Notes: generated from the letters alone by a model not told the origin. A DNA stretch of 64,000 nt from Pseudoglutamicibacter albus (GCF_022346425.1 NZ_JAKRCW010000002.1:124001-188000); one strand, 5' to 3'; counted from the first letter of the stretch, positions 45,020 through 53,761 are shown. A program made the numbers and translations.

Positions 45020-45571
45020 CTATGCGTTGTCTTTGATGAACTCCGCATCGATCTGTAGGCGGACCTTGTCTCCAACCATGACGCCGCCGGTTTCGAGTGC
45101 GGCATTCCACGTCAAACCGAATTCCTTACGGCTCAGCTCCGCGGTCGCCTCGCCACCGCAACGGGTAGCGCCCATCGGATCAGTTACCACGCCGGCGAAT
45201 TCAACCTCAAGAGTCAAAGGCTTGGTGGTGCCGCGGAGAGTGAACTCGCCATCAACGGTCAAGGCGCTACCCTCGCCGCTGATCTTCGTGGAAACGAAGT
45301 GAGCCTTCGGATGGGTTGCCGTGTCAAAGAAGTCGGCAGAACGTAAGTGTTCGTCACGGCCCTCGTTTGACGTGTTAACAGAAGCGACATCGAGGGTTAC
45401 TTCTAGCTTGGTGTCTTCCAAGCTCTCACCCACGGTCAGCACACCGGAATCGGCGGTGAAGCGGCCATGCGTGCGGGCGATTGCCGCGTGGCGAACCGAG
45501 AAACCAATCTCAGTGTGTGCAGCATCCAGATTCCAGGTGCCAGGTGTCAGGTTCAATGGAAGTGCGCTCAT
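45020..45571 (-). CDS. YceI-family polyisoprenoid-binding lipocalin-like protein
   Basis: 183 residues, no signal peptide, so cytoplasmic. YceI fold: PGTWNLDAAHTEIGFSVRH at the start, GRFTADSGV, EGRDEHLRSADFFDTATHPKAHFVST in the middle and DGEFTLRGTTKPLTL. Family members hold isoprenoid chains such as quinone side chains in a beta-barrel. Preceded by GAAGGAGAGG. Two palindromes upstream suggest control by a MarR-type repressor, which is the usual partner of such genes, but none is encoded in this window. Confidence 0.93.
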   Translation of the reverse strand: MSALPLNLTPGTWNLDAAHTEIGFSVRHAAIARTHGRFTADSGVLTVGESLEDTKLEVTLDVASVNTSNEGRDEHLRSADFFDTATHPKAHFVSTKISGEGSALTVDGEFTLRGTTKPLTLEVEFAGVVTDPMGATRCGGEATAELSRKEFGLTWNAALETGGVMVGDKVRLQIDAEFIKDNA

Positions 45572-45617
45572 GGCGGCCTCTCCTTCATAAGTTCGAGTTC
45601 AGAAGACCAAACAGAAC

Positions 45618-45644
45618 TTGATAGATCAACTGTTGATATATCAA
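45618..45644 (-). promoter_or_regulatory. Twin palindromic operators of yceI
   Basis: TTGATAGATCAA (45618-45629) and TTGATATATCAA (45633-45644), both TTGAT-N2-ATCAA, centres 15 bp apart, about 45-70 bases before the yceI start. Confidence 0.65.
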
Positions 45645-45772
45645 CTACTTTGGCTGAGCGAGGCTCACCTGTCCACCTAGAAGGAGCGGTTCAAGCCCTG
45701 GAGAGCTAAGAAAAACAACCTGAGCGTTCCCTGAATCTCCACCTGAGCGTTCCCTCTGAGACAATGGGGATT

Positions 45773-46441
45773 ATGTCCCATGCTGTTGTCCACCTTGTCC
45801 GCCATGGTGAAGTCGAAAACCCTCACCGCGTGCTCTACGGGCGCCTGCCCGGATACGAACTTTCACAACGCGGCCACAACATGGCCCGCCTGGTCGCCGA
45901 ACACTTCGCGGAACAAAAAGAACACGGAACCAACCTCGTCTCGCTCATCAGCTCACCACTGATCCGTGCGCAACAAACCGCGGCCCCCATCGCACAAGCA
46001 CTCGGCCTACCCATCACAACCGAACCAGGAGTCATCGAAGCCGAATCCCAACTCGAGGGATACAGCAACATTAAGGACACCCTGCTCTCAACGCCACGCC
46101 TCTGGCCGCTCGTACGTAACCCACTGACACCATCGTGGGGAGAGCCTTACGCCCACCAAGCCACCCGTATGGCCCAAGCCATCAGCAAACACCGTGACCA
46201 TGCAAACCAGCAACACGGGCCCGGCGCCAACATCGTGGTCGTATCCCACCAGCTACCCATCTGGGTCACCCGGCTAGCAACCGAAGGCCGCTCACTCGCG
46301 TTCAACGCATTCCGCCGCGAATGCACTCTGGCCTCGGTCACGTCCATCTCTTTCGACCGCAACGGTGCCGCCGTAGACCTCACCTATTCAGAGCCAGCAG
46401 CAGAACTCCTCCCAGGAACCATCAACGTTCCAGGGGCATAA
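45773..46441 (+). CDS. Histidine phosphatase (phosphoglycerate mutase-like)
   Basis: 222 residues from ATG 45773 (ATG 45764 is in frame). Branch 1 motif LVRHGEVEN with the phosphorylated His, the ISSPLIRAQQTA block with the second Arg, and VVVSHQLPIW with the distal His. Such a gene stands first in the cytochrome c biogenesis run (PGM-TlpA-CcdA-ResB-CcsA) of actinobacteria (Rv0525-Rv0529). Its role there is unknown; the true substrate need not be phosphoglycerate. GACAAT eight bases upstream is a possible -10 for a leaderless start. The direct repeat ACCTGAGCGTTCCCT occurs twice just upstream. Confidence 0.88.
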   Translation: MSHAVVHLVRHGEVENPHRVLYGRLPGYELSQRGHNMARLVAEHFAEQKEHGTNLVSLISSPLIRAQQTAAPIAQALGLPITTEPGVIEAESQLEGYSNIKDTLLSTPRLWPLVRNPLTPSWGEPYAHQATRMAQAISKHRDHANQQHGPGANIVVVSHQLPIWVTRLATEGRSLAFNAFRRECTLASVTSISFDRNGAAVDLTYSEPAAELLPGTINVPGA

Positions 46442-46444
46442 ACC

Positions 46445-47095
46445 ATGAATCACACCGGAATGAACGCTCCACACACCCCGAACCCCCGCTACGGCCGCCG
46501 CGCCGTACTCGGGCTCATGCTCGCAACAGCAGCCGCAGGGCTCGCCGCATGCTCCACCGAATCCAGCGACCTCGCTAACCAAAACAAAGAAGGAAGCGGG
46601 AAAGGCTATGTTGCTGGCGACGGCTCCGTGAGCGAATACGCACCCGAAGACCGCGGCGAAGCAGTCGAATTCACCGGCACAACCTTCAACGGAACAGACA
46701 TCGACGCCGCAACGTACGCGGAAGGCGACGTGCTGGTTTTGAACTTCTGGTACGCTGCGTGCTCCCCGTGTCGCGTGGAAGCCCCAGCACTGAAAGCCGT
46801 GGCAGACGAATTCAAGAACAAAGGCGTGACCTTCCTCGGCATCAACGTACGCGACGAAAAAGCCGCCGCAGAAGCGTTCGATAAAACCTTCAAAATCCCG
46901 TACGAATCCGTCCGCGACCTCGACGGCGGCGTACTGCTCGCGCTATCCCAATACGTTCCGCCGCAAGCGGTGCCCACAACACTCGTACTAGACCCAAACC
47001 GCCGCGTATCGGCACGGGTGCTGGGCGTTGTTGAAGAATCCACGCTGCGCGCCCTGATCAAAACCGCGCAAGAGACCCCCGCAGACGCCACATGA
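46445..47095 (+). CDS. TlpA/ResA-like thioredoxin lipoprotein
   Basis: 216 residues. Twin-arginine-like RRAVLGLMLATAAAG followed by the lipobox LAAC (Cys near residue 36), so an exported, lipid-anchored protein. Thioredoxin fold with the redox site WYAACSPCR (CxxC near residue 106) and the cis-Pro block QAVPTTLV. It should reduce the apocytochrome c haem-binding cysteines outside the membrane, receiving electrons through CcdA encoded next (ATGA overlap). Confidence 0.92.
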   Translation: MNHTGMNAPHTPNPRYGRRAVLGLMLATAAAGLAACSTESSDLANQNKEGSGKGYVAGDGSVSEYAPEDRGEAVEFTGTTFNGTDIDAATYAEGDVLVLNFWYAACSPCRVEAPALKAVADEFKNKGVTFLGINVRDEKAAAEAFDKTFKIPYESVRDLDGGVLLALSQYVPPQAVPTTLVLDPNRRVSARVLGVVEESTLRALIKTAQETPADAT

Positions 47096-47916
47096 TCAAC
47101 ACCGCACTGGCGGCGACAGCAGTCCCAGCAACCGCGGTCACGGCAACAACGGCCGCATCAACAGCAGGTAACCAAGCAGCCGCATCGATCGCCGACGGCT
47201 CGCTGCTGGTTGCGCTACCCATCGCCGCACTCGCAGGCCTCATCTCATTCCTTTCCCCGTGCGTGCTACCGCTTCTGCCCGGATACATGGGGTACGTGAC
47301 CGGGCTGACCGGCATGGAACTCAACCAACACAAACGCGGCCGCGTCTTCGCAGGCATCGGCCTGTTCGTGCTGGGTTTCTCCGTAGTGTTCGTGCTAATC
47401 GGGGCGGTGTTCACGCGCGCCTACATCTGGATGATGCACGAAGGCCAATGGGTCACCCAAGCGCTCGGCGTTATTGTCGCCCTGCTGGGTGTTGTGTTCA
47501 TGGGCGGTTTCGGCTTCATGCAACGCGAACGCCGCATCACCAAACGCCCGCCCGCCGGGCTATGGGGTGCACCCCTTCTAGGGATGACGTTCGCACTCGG
47601 CTGGGCACCCTGCATGGGCCCCACCCTGGCTGCCGCACTAGCCCTGACAACCGGACCCAACGCGAACGTCCCGCGAGGCGCGCTGATCACTTTCGTGTAC
47701 TGCCTCGGGCTAGGCATCCCGTTCCTGCTCGTTGCGCTCGGCCTCTCCAAAGTCACACGCGCGGTGTCCTTCTTCCGCAAACACCAACTCGCCGTGATGC
47801 GTACCGGCGGCGTGATTCTGATACTCCTAGGGATAGTGATGGCCTCAGGCTTGTGGAACACGTGGATTACCGAACTGCAAAACTGGTTCGCTAACGAAGT
47901 GAGGTTGCCGCTGTGA
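47092..47916 (+). CDS. ccdA: Cytochrome c biogenesis protein CcdA
   Basis: 274 residues. After a ~40-residue Ala/Thr-rich N-terminus come six membrane helices. SFLSPCVLPLLPGYMGYVTG contains the first conserved Cys with its Pro pair, and FALGWAPCMGPTLAAAL the second. The two cysteines pass electrons from cytoplasmic thioredoxin to the external TlpA protein. Overlaps tlpA (ATGA) and resB (GTGA), so the run is tightly coupled. Confidence 0.95.
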   Translation: MINTALAATAVPATAVTATTAASTAGNQAAASIADGSLLVALPIAALAGLISFLSPCVLPLLPGYMGYVTGLTGMELNQHKRGRVFAGIGLFVLGFSVVFVLIGAVFTRAYIWMMHEGQWVTQALGVIVALLGVVFMGGFGFMQRERRITKRPPAGLWGAPLLGMTFALGWAPCMGPTLAAALALTTGPNANVPRGALITFVYCLGLGIPFLLVALGLSKVTRAVSFFRKHQLAVMRTGGVILILLGIVMASGLWNTWITELQNWFANEVRLPL

Positions 47917-49580
47917 CCAAAAAGGATGCAGCGAAGAAAGCTGCGGCAAACGAGGCCGCCACGAAGAAAGCTAAGGCCAAGAAGAAAGCGAAGCAGCAGA
48001 AACAGCTGGCGCCAGCTCTCGGCCCGATCGGCATGATGCGGTGGGCATGGACCCAACTGACAACCATGCGCACCGCGATGGTCTTGCTGATGCTGCTCGC
48101 GGTAGCCGCGGTTCCAGGCTCCCTGTTCCCACAGCGCAACCAAGACCCACAGAGTGTGGCCCAGTACATCGCAGAGCACGAGGTCGCAGGCCCCATCCTG
48201 GACAAACTTCAGCTCTTCGATGTCTTCACATCCGTCTGGTTCTCAGCGATCTACCTGCTGCTGTTCGTTTCCCTCATCGGTTGCGTGATCCCACGCGCCC
48301 GCCAACACGCACGGGCAACGGTACGCCCGCCAGCACGCACACCAGTCCGTCTAAACCGGATGCCAGTCAACGGCGTCATCGAGCTGGAAGCCAACCAAGG
48401 CGATAGCGAAGAGATCGCGCAAACCCTGCGCAGCATCTTGCGTAAACGCCGCTACCGGACCTCCATAGAGGAAAACAAGGGGCAGGTCTCGGTTGCCGCT
48501 GAACGCGGCTACTTACGCGAATGGGGCAACCTCACGTTCCACGTCTCGCTGATCGGCGTGCTGATCGCCGTGGCGGTAGGTGGCCTGTTCGGATACAACG
48601 GGCAACGCATCATCGTGCAAGGGGAGGGGTTCACGAACACGTTGATCGCCTACGACCAGTTCTCCCCCGGGCAACGGTTCAAAGCTGAAAACCTGCAACC
48701 GTTCCAGCTGAAACTCAAGGATTTCAAGATCCAGTTTGACCGCCAAGAACGAGCGGACGGCAAATACGGGCAACCGATCGACTATGAAGCGAACCTGGAT
48801 GTTCGCCACAGCCCCGATGCCGAATGGGTCACCGAAAAGCTCAAAGTCAATGAGCCGCTCCGCGTAGCCGGAACGGACATTTACTTGCTCGGTAACGGTT
48901 ACGCCCCGATGATCACCGTGACAGACGGGGAAGGCAACGTCGCATTCTCCGGCCCCGTGGTTGCCCAACCACAGGACCCGTCCTACATGTCGCTCGTGGT
49001 TTTGAAGGTCCCTGACGCCAAGCCAACCCAGCTGGGTTTCCAGGGTTTCTTCCTCCCAACAACGGTGATGGGCGAGAACGGGGTTGCCTATTCAGGCGAC
49101 CCGGAAGCGCTCGCACCATCCCTGAACCTGGACTCCTACTATGGCGACCTCGGCCTTGAGACCGGCGCCCCGCAGAACGTGTATGTGCTCAAAACCGAGA
49201 AGATGACCCAGCTGAACTCCCGCAAACTAGAGGCCGGCGGCATCGTGCTGGGACTGAACCCGCAGAACCGCGAATATAAGCTGCCGGAAGGTAAAGGGAC
49301 CATCCGGTTTGATGGGCTGAAGCGGTTCATCGGCATCGAGGTCCACCATGATCCGGGCAAGCCGTGGTTGCTCGGGTTCTCGATGCTCGCAGTGGCCGGC
49401 CTATTGGCCTCTCTGTTCATTCCGCGCCGCCGCGTATGGTTCAAGGTTTCAGACCCCGATGAGGCCGGCAAGCGTAGAATTGAGTATGCACTCCTAGCGC
49501 GCGGTGAAGACCCGCGCCTGCAGACTGAAGCGGAAGCGTTGGTGAAGGCTGTTTCCGGCCGGTACACGCTCGCTGAGTGA
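47913..49580 (+). CDS. resB: Cytochrome c biogenesis protein ResB (Ccs1)
   Basis: 555 residues from GTG 47913. A Lys/Ala-rich N-terminus (residues 1-30), then three membrane helices (TMRTAMVLLMLLAVAAVPGSLFPQ; a second near residue 110; NLTFHVSLIGVLIAVAVGG), a ~270-residue external domain, and a last helix (PWLLGFSMLAVAGLLASLF). Together with CcsA it forms the system II haem delivery and cytochrome c synthetase complex. The N-terminal WAWTQLTTMRTAM segment is typical of the actinobacterial form. Confidence 0.95.
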   Translation: MTKKDAAKKAAANEAATKKAKAKKKAKQQKQLAPALGPIGMMRWAWTQLTTMRTAMVLLMLLAVAAVPGSLFPQRNQDPQSVAQYIAEHEVAGPILDKLQLFDVFTSVWFSAIYLLLFVSLIGCVIPRARQHARATVRPPARTPVRLNRMPVNGVIELEANQGDSEEIAQTLRSILRKRRYRTSIEENKGQVSVAAERGYLREWGNLTFHVSLIGVLIAVAVGGLFGYNGQRIIVQGEGFTNTLIAYDQFSPGQRFKAENLQPFQLKLKDFKIQFDRQERADGKYGQPIDYEANLDVRHSPDAEWVTEKLKVNEPLRVAGTDIYLLGNGYAPMITVTDGEGNVAFSGPVVAQPQDPSYMSLVVLKVPDAKPTQLGFQGFFLPTTVMGENGVAYSGDPEALAPSLNLDSYYGDLGLETGAPQNVYVLKTEKMTQLNSRKLEAGGIVLGLNPQNREYKLPEGKGTIRFDGLKRFIGIEVHHDPGKPWLLGFSMLAVAGLLASLFIPRRRVWFKVSDPDEAGKRRIEYALLARGEDPRLQTEAEALVKAVSGRYTLAE

Positions 49581-49638
49581 ATGCAGTAGCTGAGGCATTT
49601 CAGCGGCTGAGTGAGGGTGCTGATCACCGAGAGAACGG

Positions 49639-50760
49639 ATGACTGTGACGACTATGTTTTCTTATCTCCCCGCGTATACCCCTAAAGGGGAGTTGAACCT
49701 TTCTTTGGGTTCAACCTCCGAGCTGCTGATGCTTTTGGCGGCGATGGCATACTCGGTGACGTTCGTGGTGTTCGCCTACGACTTGGTGCGTTCCTCTCAG
49801 ACGATTCAGGACATCGAGAAGTCCCTTGTTAAGCAGGAGAAGCGTGCCTTAGCCGCCGCGGCAGCAAACAAGGGCTCCGCTGGGTCTGTCGCGCTCGCCG
49901 AACGTGAAGACAAGGAAGAAACCGGCCGTATCCGGCACCGCAACGCGACGGTGGATGGTCAGCTCGTCGATGACGACATGGACTATGACGAGAAAGCACC
50001 AACCCGTCGCTTGGCTCGGGTTGCTATCGCTTTGATGTGGCTTTCGTTCGCGATCCATGCGGCCGCTGTGGTGACGCGTTCGATCGCAGCGCAGCGCGTC
50101 CCGTGGGGCAACATGTACGAGTTCATGACCACGGGCGCACTCGTGGTCGTTGCGGTGTATCTGGTTGCGCTCATGATCAAAGACATCCGGTTCATGGGTG
50201 TGTTCATCTCTGGCTTGGTCGTTGCGATGATGTGTTCGGCCACCATTGCGTTTCCAACTCCCGTTCAGCACCTGCAGCCGGCGCTACAGTCGCCGTGGCT
50301 CATCATTCACGTTTCGATCGCGGTCCTGGCTTGCGCATTGTTCACGTTGACCTTCGCGATGGCTGTTCTGCAACTCATTCAGTCGCGCCGCCAGGCTGCT
50401 TTGATCGCCGGCCGTGAGGACAAGCTTCCGTGGCTGCGGTTGGTTCCTTCCGCCGTGACCCTTGAGAACGTCGCCTACCGCATCAACGCGGTCGCATTCG
50501 TGGCCTGGACCCTGACCTTGATCCTCGGGGCGGTGTGGGCTAACGAAGCGTGGGGCCGCCCGTGGGGGTGGGACACCAAGGAAGTCTGGACCTTCATCAT
50601 CTGGGTTGTCTACGCAGGCTACCTGCACGCGCGAGCAACTCGCGGCTGGACCGGCGACCGCTCCGCATGGCTGAGCATCATCGGCTACGGATGCATCATC
50701 TTCAACTTCACAGTGGTGAACACCGTGTTCGCGGGCCTGCACTCCTACGCAGGGATCTAG
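49639..50760 (+). CDS. ccsA: Cytochrome c biogenesis protein CcsA (ResC)
   Basis: 373 residues, eight predicted helices. The haem-handling WWD domain is present as ANEAWGRPWGWDTKEVWTFIIW near residue 310, and WGNMYEFM near residue 155 is also conserved. A cytoplasmic charged loop (residues ~55-120) separates the first helix from the rest. Partner of ResB. Followed by a strong terminator at 50818. Confidence 0.95.
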   Translation: MTVTTMFSYLPAYTPKGELNLSLGSTSELLMLLAAMAYSVTFVVFAYDLVRSSQTIQDIEKSLVKQEKRALAAAAANKGSAGSVALAEREDKEETGRIRHRNATVDGQLVDDDMDYDEKAPTRRLARVAIALMWLSFAIHAAAVVTRSIAAQRVPWGNMYEFMTTGALVVVAVYLVALMIKDIRFMGVFISGLVVAMMCSATIAFPTPVQHLQPALQSPWLIIHVSIAVLACALFTLTFAMAVLQLIQSRRQAALIAGREDKLPWLRLVPSAVTLENVAYRINAVAFVAWTLTLILGAVWANEAWGRPWGWDTKEVWTFIIWVVYAGYLHARATRGWTGDRSAWLSIIGYGCIIFNFTVVNTVFAGLHSYAGI

Positions 50761-50817
50761 AAACCCTTCACCGCCCGTGGGCTGCTGACGCGACGCGCTT
50801 AGCTCGCACCAGTAACG

Positions 50818-50863
50818 ACGTGTGGCCGGGGCTTCCGTACTGGAAGCTCCGGCCACACGTTTT
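50818..50863 (+). terminator. Rho-independent terminator after ccsA
   Basis: A 19-bp stem (50818-50836 with 50842-50860, one mismatch), a five-base loop and TTTT. Confidence 0.92.
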
Positions 50864-50885
50864 GTGTATTGCGTGTTCTCTTGGG

Positions 50886-51248
50886 TTATGCAGAGTGAGG
50901 AATGGGCTTGCGCTTACGGACCACCACGATGCCGATGACCGCTAGTGATACCGCTAGAACGAGGTCCACAGGAGTGACGAAGTAGGCGTCATAGAGGACC
51001 TGTTCTGCAACGAAGAGTGCGCACCGCAGAACCGCCAGGACTGCCACGGTAGCCACAAGAGCCGGGGCGTAGCTGGTCTTATCGCGCGCCATGAGCGCTA
51101 CCGCAATGAACGGGATAATCAGCGAGATACCCCAAAGGGTGAGCATGATGCCCCGCGGCGGAAGCGCAGAGCTCACAATGATAATCAGCAGGAACACGTG
51201 ATACACAGCCGGCGCGAAAAGAAGCGCGGCCATCGTTTTAGAATTCAC
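50886..51248 (-). CDS. Small four-helix membrane protein
   Basis: 120 residues, four hydrophobic segments (AALLFAPAVYHVFLLIIIVSS; LTLWGISLIIPFIAVALMA; ALVATVAVLAVLRCALFVAE; VDLVLAVSLAVIGIVVV) and a short basic tail. No family recognised. Its start follows the stop of the phospholipase-like gene directly, so the two form an operon. A membrane protein paired with a secreted lipase or toxin may be an immunity or secretion accessory; that is speculation. Confidence 0.7.
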   Translation of the reverse strand: MNSKTMAALLFAPAVYHVFLLIIIVSSALPPRGIMLTLWGISLIIPFIAVALMARDKTSYAPALVATVAVLAVLRCALFVAEQVLYDAYFVTPVDLVLAVSLAVIGIVVVRKRKPIPHSA

Positions 51249-52220
51249 TTAGCTGCCGTCCCAGTTTGCGGTCGCAGTCAATACAGCTGACTGATAGATG
51301 TGGGTTGCCCCGTTGCAGTGACTTCTGCCTAGCGTGCCAGCGGGATAGAAGTATGCGCAGTTGGTCCGCAGGTTGGCACCGAAACGATAGTCATGCATCC
51401 TTCGCTCATTACGCTTCTGCTCAAGGTTCATCGGCTTCTTCCTGGTTTCCTCGATCCCCAGGTCATGAATCGCGCAAGGGCCACGGAAGTCTGCTTTGAA
51501 CCACTGATCAGGTGACCAGGTGCAATAGTCGTGAAGTGACTTCGGCTTGCACCAGTGTGGGCAGTACCTGTAGTGGCTAGGGACAGTCACGAGGTGGGCA
51601 GACGTGGTGCGAGGATCCGGTCCCACCGATGAGCGCAGGCGCTCAGACGCCTTGGTGTTATCGAACGAGAATGACACGGAGCCAGACATTTCCTTGTTCG
51701 ATTTCTTGATGGAAGCTGACGCCTCTTTGATGATGAGCTCACTGTTGTCACTGATGACACCGGTGGCTAGCGCTTCGGCTTTCTCTGAAGTGTAGGTTAG
51801 GCCGAGGCCTTCGGGAGTCGAGGTCAACGTCCATGGGATTTTGCTGCCGTCAGCTCCCAGAACTACTGGTGCGAATTCTTTTGTTTCCCCATTGCATGTG
51901 AGTTTCACGCTACCGCTTTTCGCTGGAAGGTTCCCTTTCACTGTGCAGCCGTCGGGTAGATCGTACTGCAGGGAAACTTTCGCTTTAGGTTCGCTGACCA
52001 TGGTCTCGAAGATCACCAGGTCTTCCGCGAGCCCGCTAGCATCTGTAGGGGCCAGGGTGATGGTGTCCTCTTGTTGGACACTATTGGATGATTCTTGCTG
52101 AACACTATTGATTGGTTCCGCTTGATTAATGGGTTCCGCCTGAGCGGAAGGCAAGACCGCCAGAGAAGTGCTGAGCGCTGTAATAGATAGGACTGCCCAG
52201 ACTCGAGAAGGTTTTTTCAT
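51249..52220 (-). CDS. Secreted prokaryotic phospholipase A2-like protein
   Basis: 323 residues. Signal peptide of ~28 residues ending SAQA. Next, duplicated short segments (AEPIN twice, SVQQE twice) and a ~150-residue beta-rich domain with two Cys. The C-terminal ~110 residues hold DYCTWSPDQWFKADFRGPC followed by AIHDLG. This is the layout of bacterial secreted PLA2 (calcium loop, then the Cys and the catalytic His-Asp pair), with further Cys in NCAYF and SHCNG. The usual HDxGY reads HDLGI. Probably an exported lipid hydrolase or a relative of one. Lower GC than its neighbours. A Crp-type site lies upstream. Confidence 0.7.
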   Translation of the reverse strand: MKKPSRVWAVLSITALSTSLAVLPSAQAEPINQAEPINSVQQESSNSVQQEDTITLAPTDASGLAEDLVIFETMVSEPKAKVSLQYDLPDGCTVKGNLPAKSGSVKLTCNGETKEFAPVVLGADGSKIPWTLTSTPEGLGLTYTSEKAEALATGVISDNSELIIKEASASIKKSNKEMSGSVSFSFDNTKASERLRSSVGPDPRTTSAHLVTVPSHYRYCPHWCKPKSLHDYCTWSPDQWFKADFRGPCAIHDLGIEETRKKPMNLEQKRNERRMHDYRFGANLRTNCAYFYPAGTLGRSHCNGATHIYQSAVLTATANWDGS

Positions 52221-52249
52221 GATGCCTCTTTAGTTTGGTAAGTAATCCA

Positions 52250-52275
52250 CATCACCTGGTGGTGATGCAGATCAC
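52250..52275 (-). promoter_or_regulatory. Crp-type operator and overlapping inverted repeat upstream of the PLA2-like gene
   Basis: GTGATGCAGATCAC (52262-52275) is a perfect GTGA-N6-TCAC match 42-55 bases before the start codon. CATCACC-TGGT-GGTGATG (52250-52267) overlaps it, so two binding modes are possible. The AAAGAGGCAT leader before the ATG is also seen before both ABC ATPase genes. Confidence 0.6.
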
Positions 52276-52412
52276 GCTACCGCTGGGCCTCAAAGGAAAC
52301 CAGAGTTAGTCAGCAAGAATCGTGAAAACTATAGTTAATCAAAGCCAATTCTAAAATAGCTTAGATTCATAACGCCTAAAGATGTTGCTAGTCGGACAGG
52401 GCCATCGAATAA

Positions 52413-52712
52413 CTAGCTGTCTGAGTTGCCTTGGTCGGTATGGTTTTTGCGTCGGAACTGTTCCTCGTATGGATTCTCCCGCGTCTCAAAGAACGGGGAT
52501 TCCTCCAGGTGCAGGCCCGCCTCTTTATCGCGTCGATCACCGCGCATCAGCCACACGATGAACGTCGCGAAAATCGCGATCAAAACTAGAACGCCCACAG
52601 CCCCCAAAATCACCGGCAGCCACGTCGGCTGGCTATCGGTGACCGGTCCATCGTAATGGGTGGGATTGAACGGCAACCACACAGAAGGGAACAACACGGT
52701 AAGCGCGATCAT
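52413..52712 (-). CDS. Small single-pass membrane protein
   Basis: 99 residues: a short N-terminal hydrophobic segment, an external loop, one clear membrane helix (LPVILGAVGVLVLIAIFATFIVWLM) and a charged cytoplasmic tail. No family recognised. It overlaps the preceding PLDc_N gene by ATGA, so they are co-translated. Confidence 0.7.
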   Translation of the reverse strand: MIALTVLFPSVWLPFNPTHYDGPVTDSQPTWLPVILGAVGVLVLIAIFATFIVWLMRGDRRDKEAGLHLEESPFFETRENPYEEQFRRKNHTDQGNSDS

Positions 52713-53221
52713 GGCCGTTCACCGCCATCGGAATCCTCAATGTCGCCTGGCTGGCCGCTGCCTGGCTGGCCGCTGCCCGGCTGGCCGTCGTCGCGCTGAC
52801 CAGGGCCTGAACTATCACGGTGAGGGTTAACAGCTTCGGCGTTGCCGCGCTGGCGATCACGTTCGGCGGCCTGCTCCCGCTCACGCAACGCGGCCTCACG
52901 CGCTTCAAGTTCCTTCTCACGGCGCAACGCATCCTGCCGCATCTTCTTGCGGTCACGCTCAAGGTTCAACCGTTCAAGGAAAGCCGCATCATCATCCGGG
53001 CCCTGCCCGCGAGGAGTAGGCACCGGCGCGGTCTTATCCGAACCCAACGTCAACCACAGCACCGCTCCAACCGCTGGCAACACGATGATCGCAGCGATCC
53101 ACACACCCTTCGGTAACGAACGCACACGATGCTGAGGCGTGCCGATCGCGTTGAACAACGCGTACAGAATGAAAACAAGAACCAGCGGAACGATGAAGAC
53201 GAGCCAACGCATACCGTCCAT
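52709..53221 (-). CDS. PLDc_N-domain membrane protein
   Basis: 170 residues. Two N-terminal helices (WLVFIVPLVLVFILYALFNAIGT and VWIAAIIVLPAVGAVLWLTLG) with the intervening RVRSLPKGVW form the phospholipase D nuclease N-terminal (PLDc_N) domain, a membrane module without catalytic residues. Then a strongly charged coiled-coil region (residues ~80-125, Arg/Glu-rich) and a Gly/Gln/Asp-rich tail with GQPGS repeats. Function unknown; conserved near menA in Micrococcales. Confidence 0.8.
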   Translation of the reverse strand: MDGMRWLVFIVPLVLVFILYALFNAIGTPQHRVRSLPKGVWIAAIIVLPAVGAVLWLTLGSDKTAPVPTPRGQGPDDDAAFLERLNLERDRKKMRQDALRREKELEAREAALREREQAAERDRQRGNAEAVNPHRDSSGPGQRDDGQPGSGQPGSGQPGDIEDSDGGERP

Positions 53222-53273
53222 TCTAGTTTGCGCTCAGTACGGGCACCCCGCTGCTCACCTATAGACTAGAGCG

Positions 53274-53696
53274 GTGAAGGTTTTTTGGATGGGTCTGATC
53301 CGCGCCGTCATCCTGATCGGCGTCTCGATGCTCGTGTACTATTTTTTCGCGTTCAACCGCTGGCCGGTCGGTGGGGCGATCGCGTCCGTAGTGGTAGGCG
53401 CGGTCTTCTCGTTCGCCGTGACGTTCCTCTTCATGAACAAAGCACAAGCTGAAGCGAGCCAACAATTCCGCCGCGCACTCAACCGGCGCAAAGCCGAAAC
53501 CAAAACCGCCGGTGTAGCGCCTGAGGCGGACGCAGCAAGCGACGAACACGTTGAAGATGCATACCTCGGCGCCCAAGAAGAGGGCGCCCAGGAAGAAGAC
53601 GGCGTGCGGGGCAGCGACGGCGAAAAAGACGAAGGCGTGCCAGAGAGCACACCCCGCCAGAACAAGGCCGATACCACTGACCTCGCAGACCGCTGA
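53274..53696 (+). CDS. DUF4229 membrane protein
   Basis: 140 residues from GTG 53274. Two membrane helices (LIRAVILIGVSMLVYYFFAF and GAIASVVVGAVFSFAVTFLFM) joined by NRWPVG, then a charged acidic tail. The two-helix layout next to menA is that of actinobacterial DUF4229 proteins. TAGACT (53262-53267) lies six bases before the GTG, suggesting a leaderless mRNA. Function unknown. Confidence 0.8.
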   Translation: MKVFWMGLIRAVILIGVSMLVYYFFAFNRWPVGGAIASVVVGAVFSFAVTFLFMNKAQAEASQQFRRALNRRKAETKTAGVAPEADAASDEHVEDAYLGAQEEGAQEEDGVRGSDGEKDEGVPESTPRQNKADTTDLADR

Positions 53697-53725
53697 ACTA
53701 CACGTATAAACAGCCTTAAACTGCG

Positions 53726-53761
53726 CGGCCGCGGCATCAACTCCTCGTTGATCCGCGGCCG
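53726..53761. terminator. Hairpin between convergent DUF4229 gene and menA
   Basis: CGGCCGCGG-C-ATCAAC and GTTGATCCGCGGCCG form a 15-bp stem with one bulge and a five-base loop. No T-run, but the position fits a bidirectional terminator. Confidence 0.6.
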
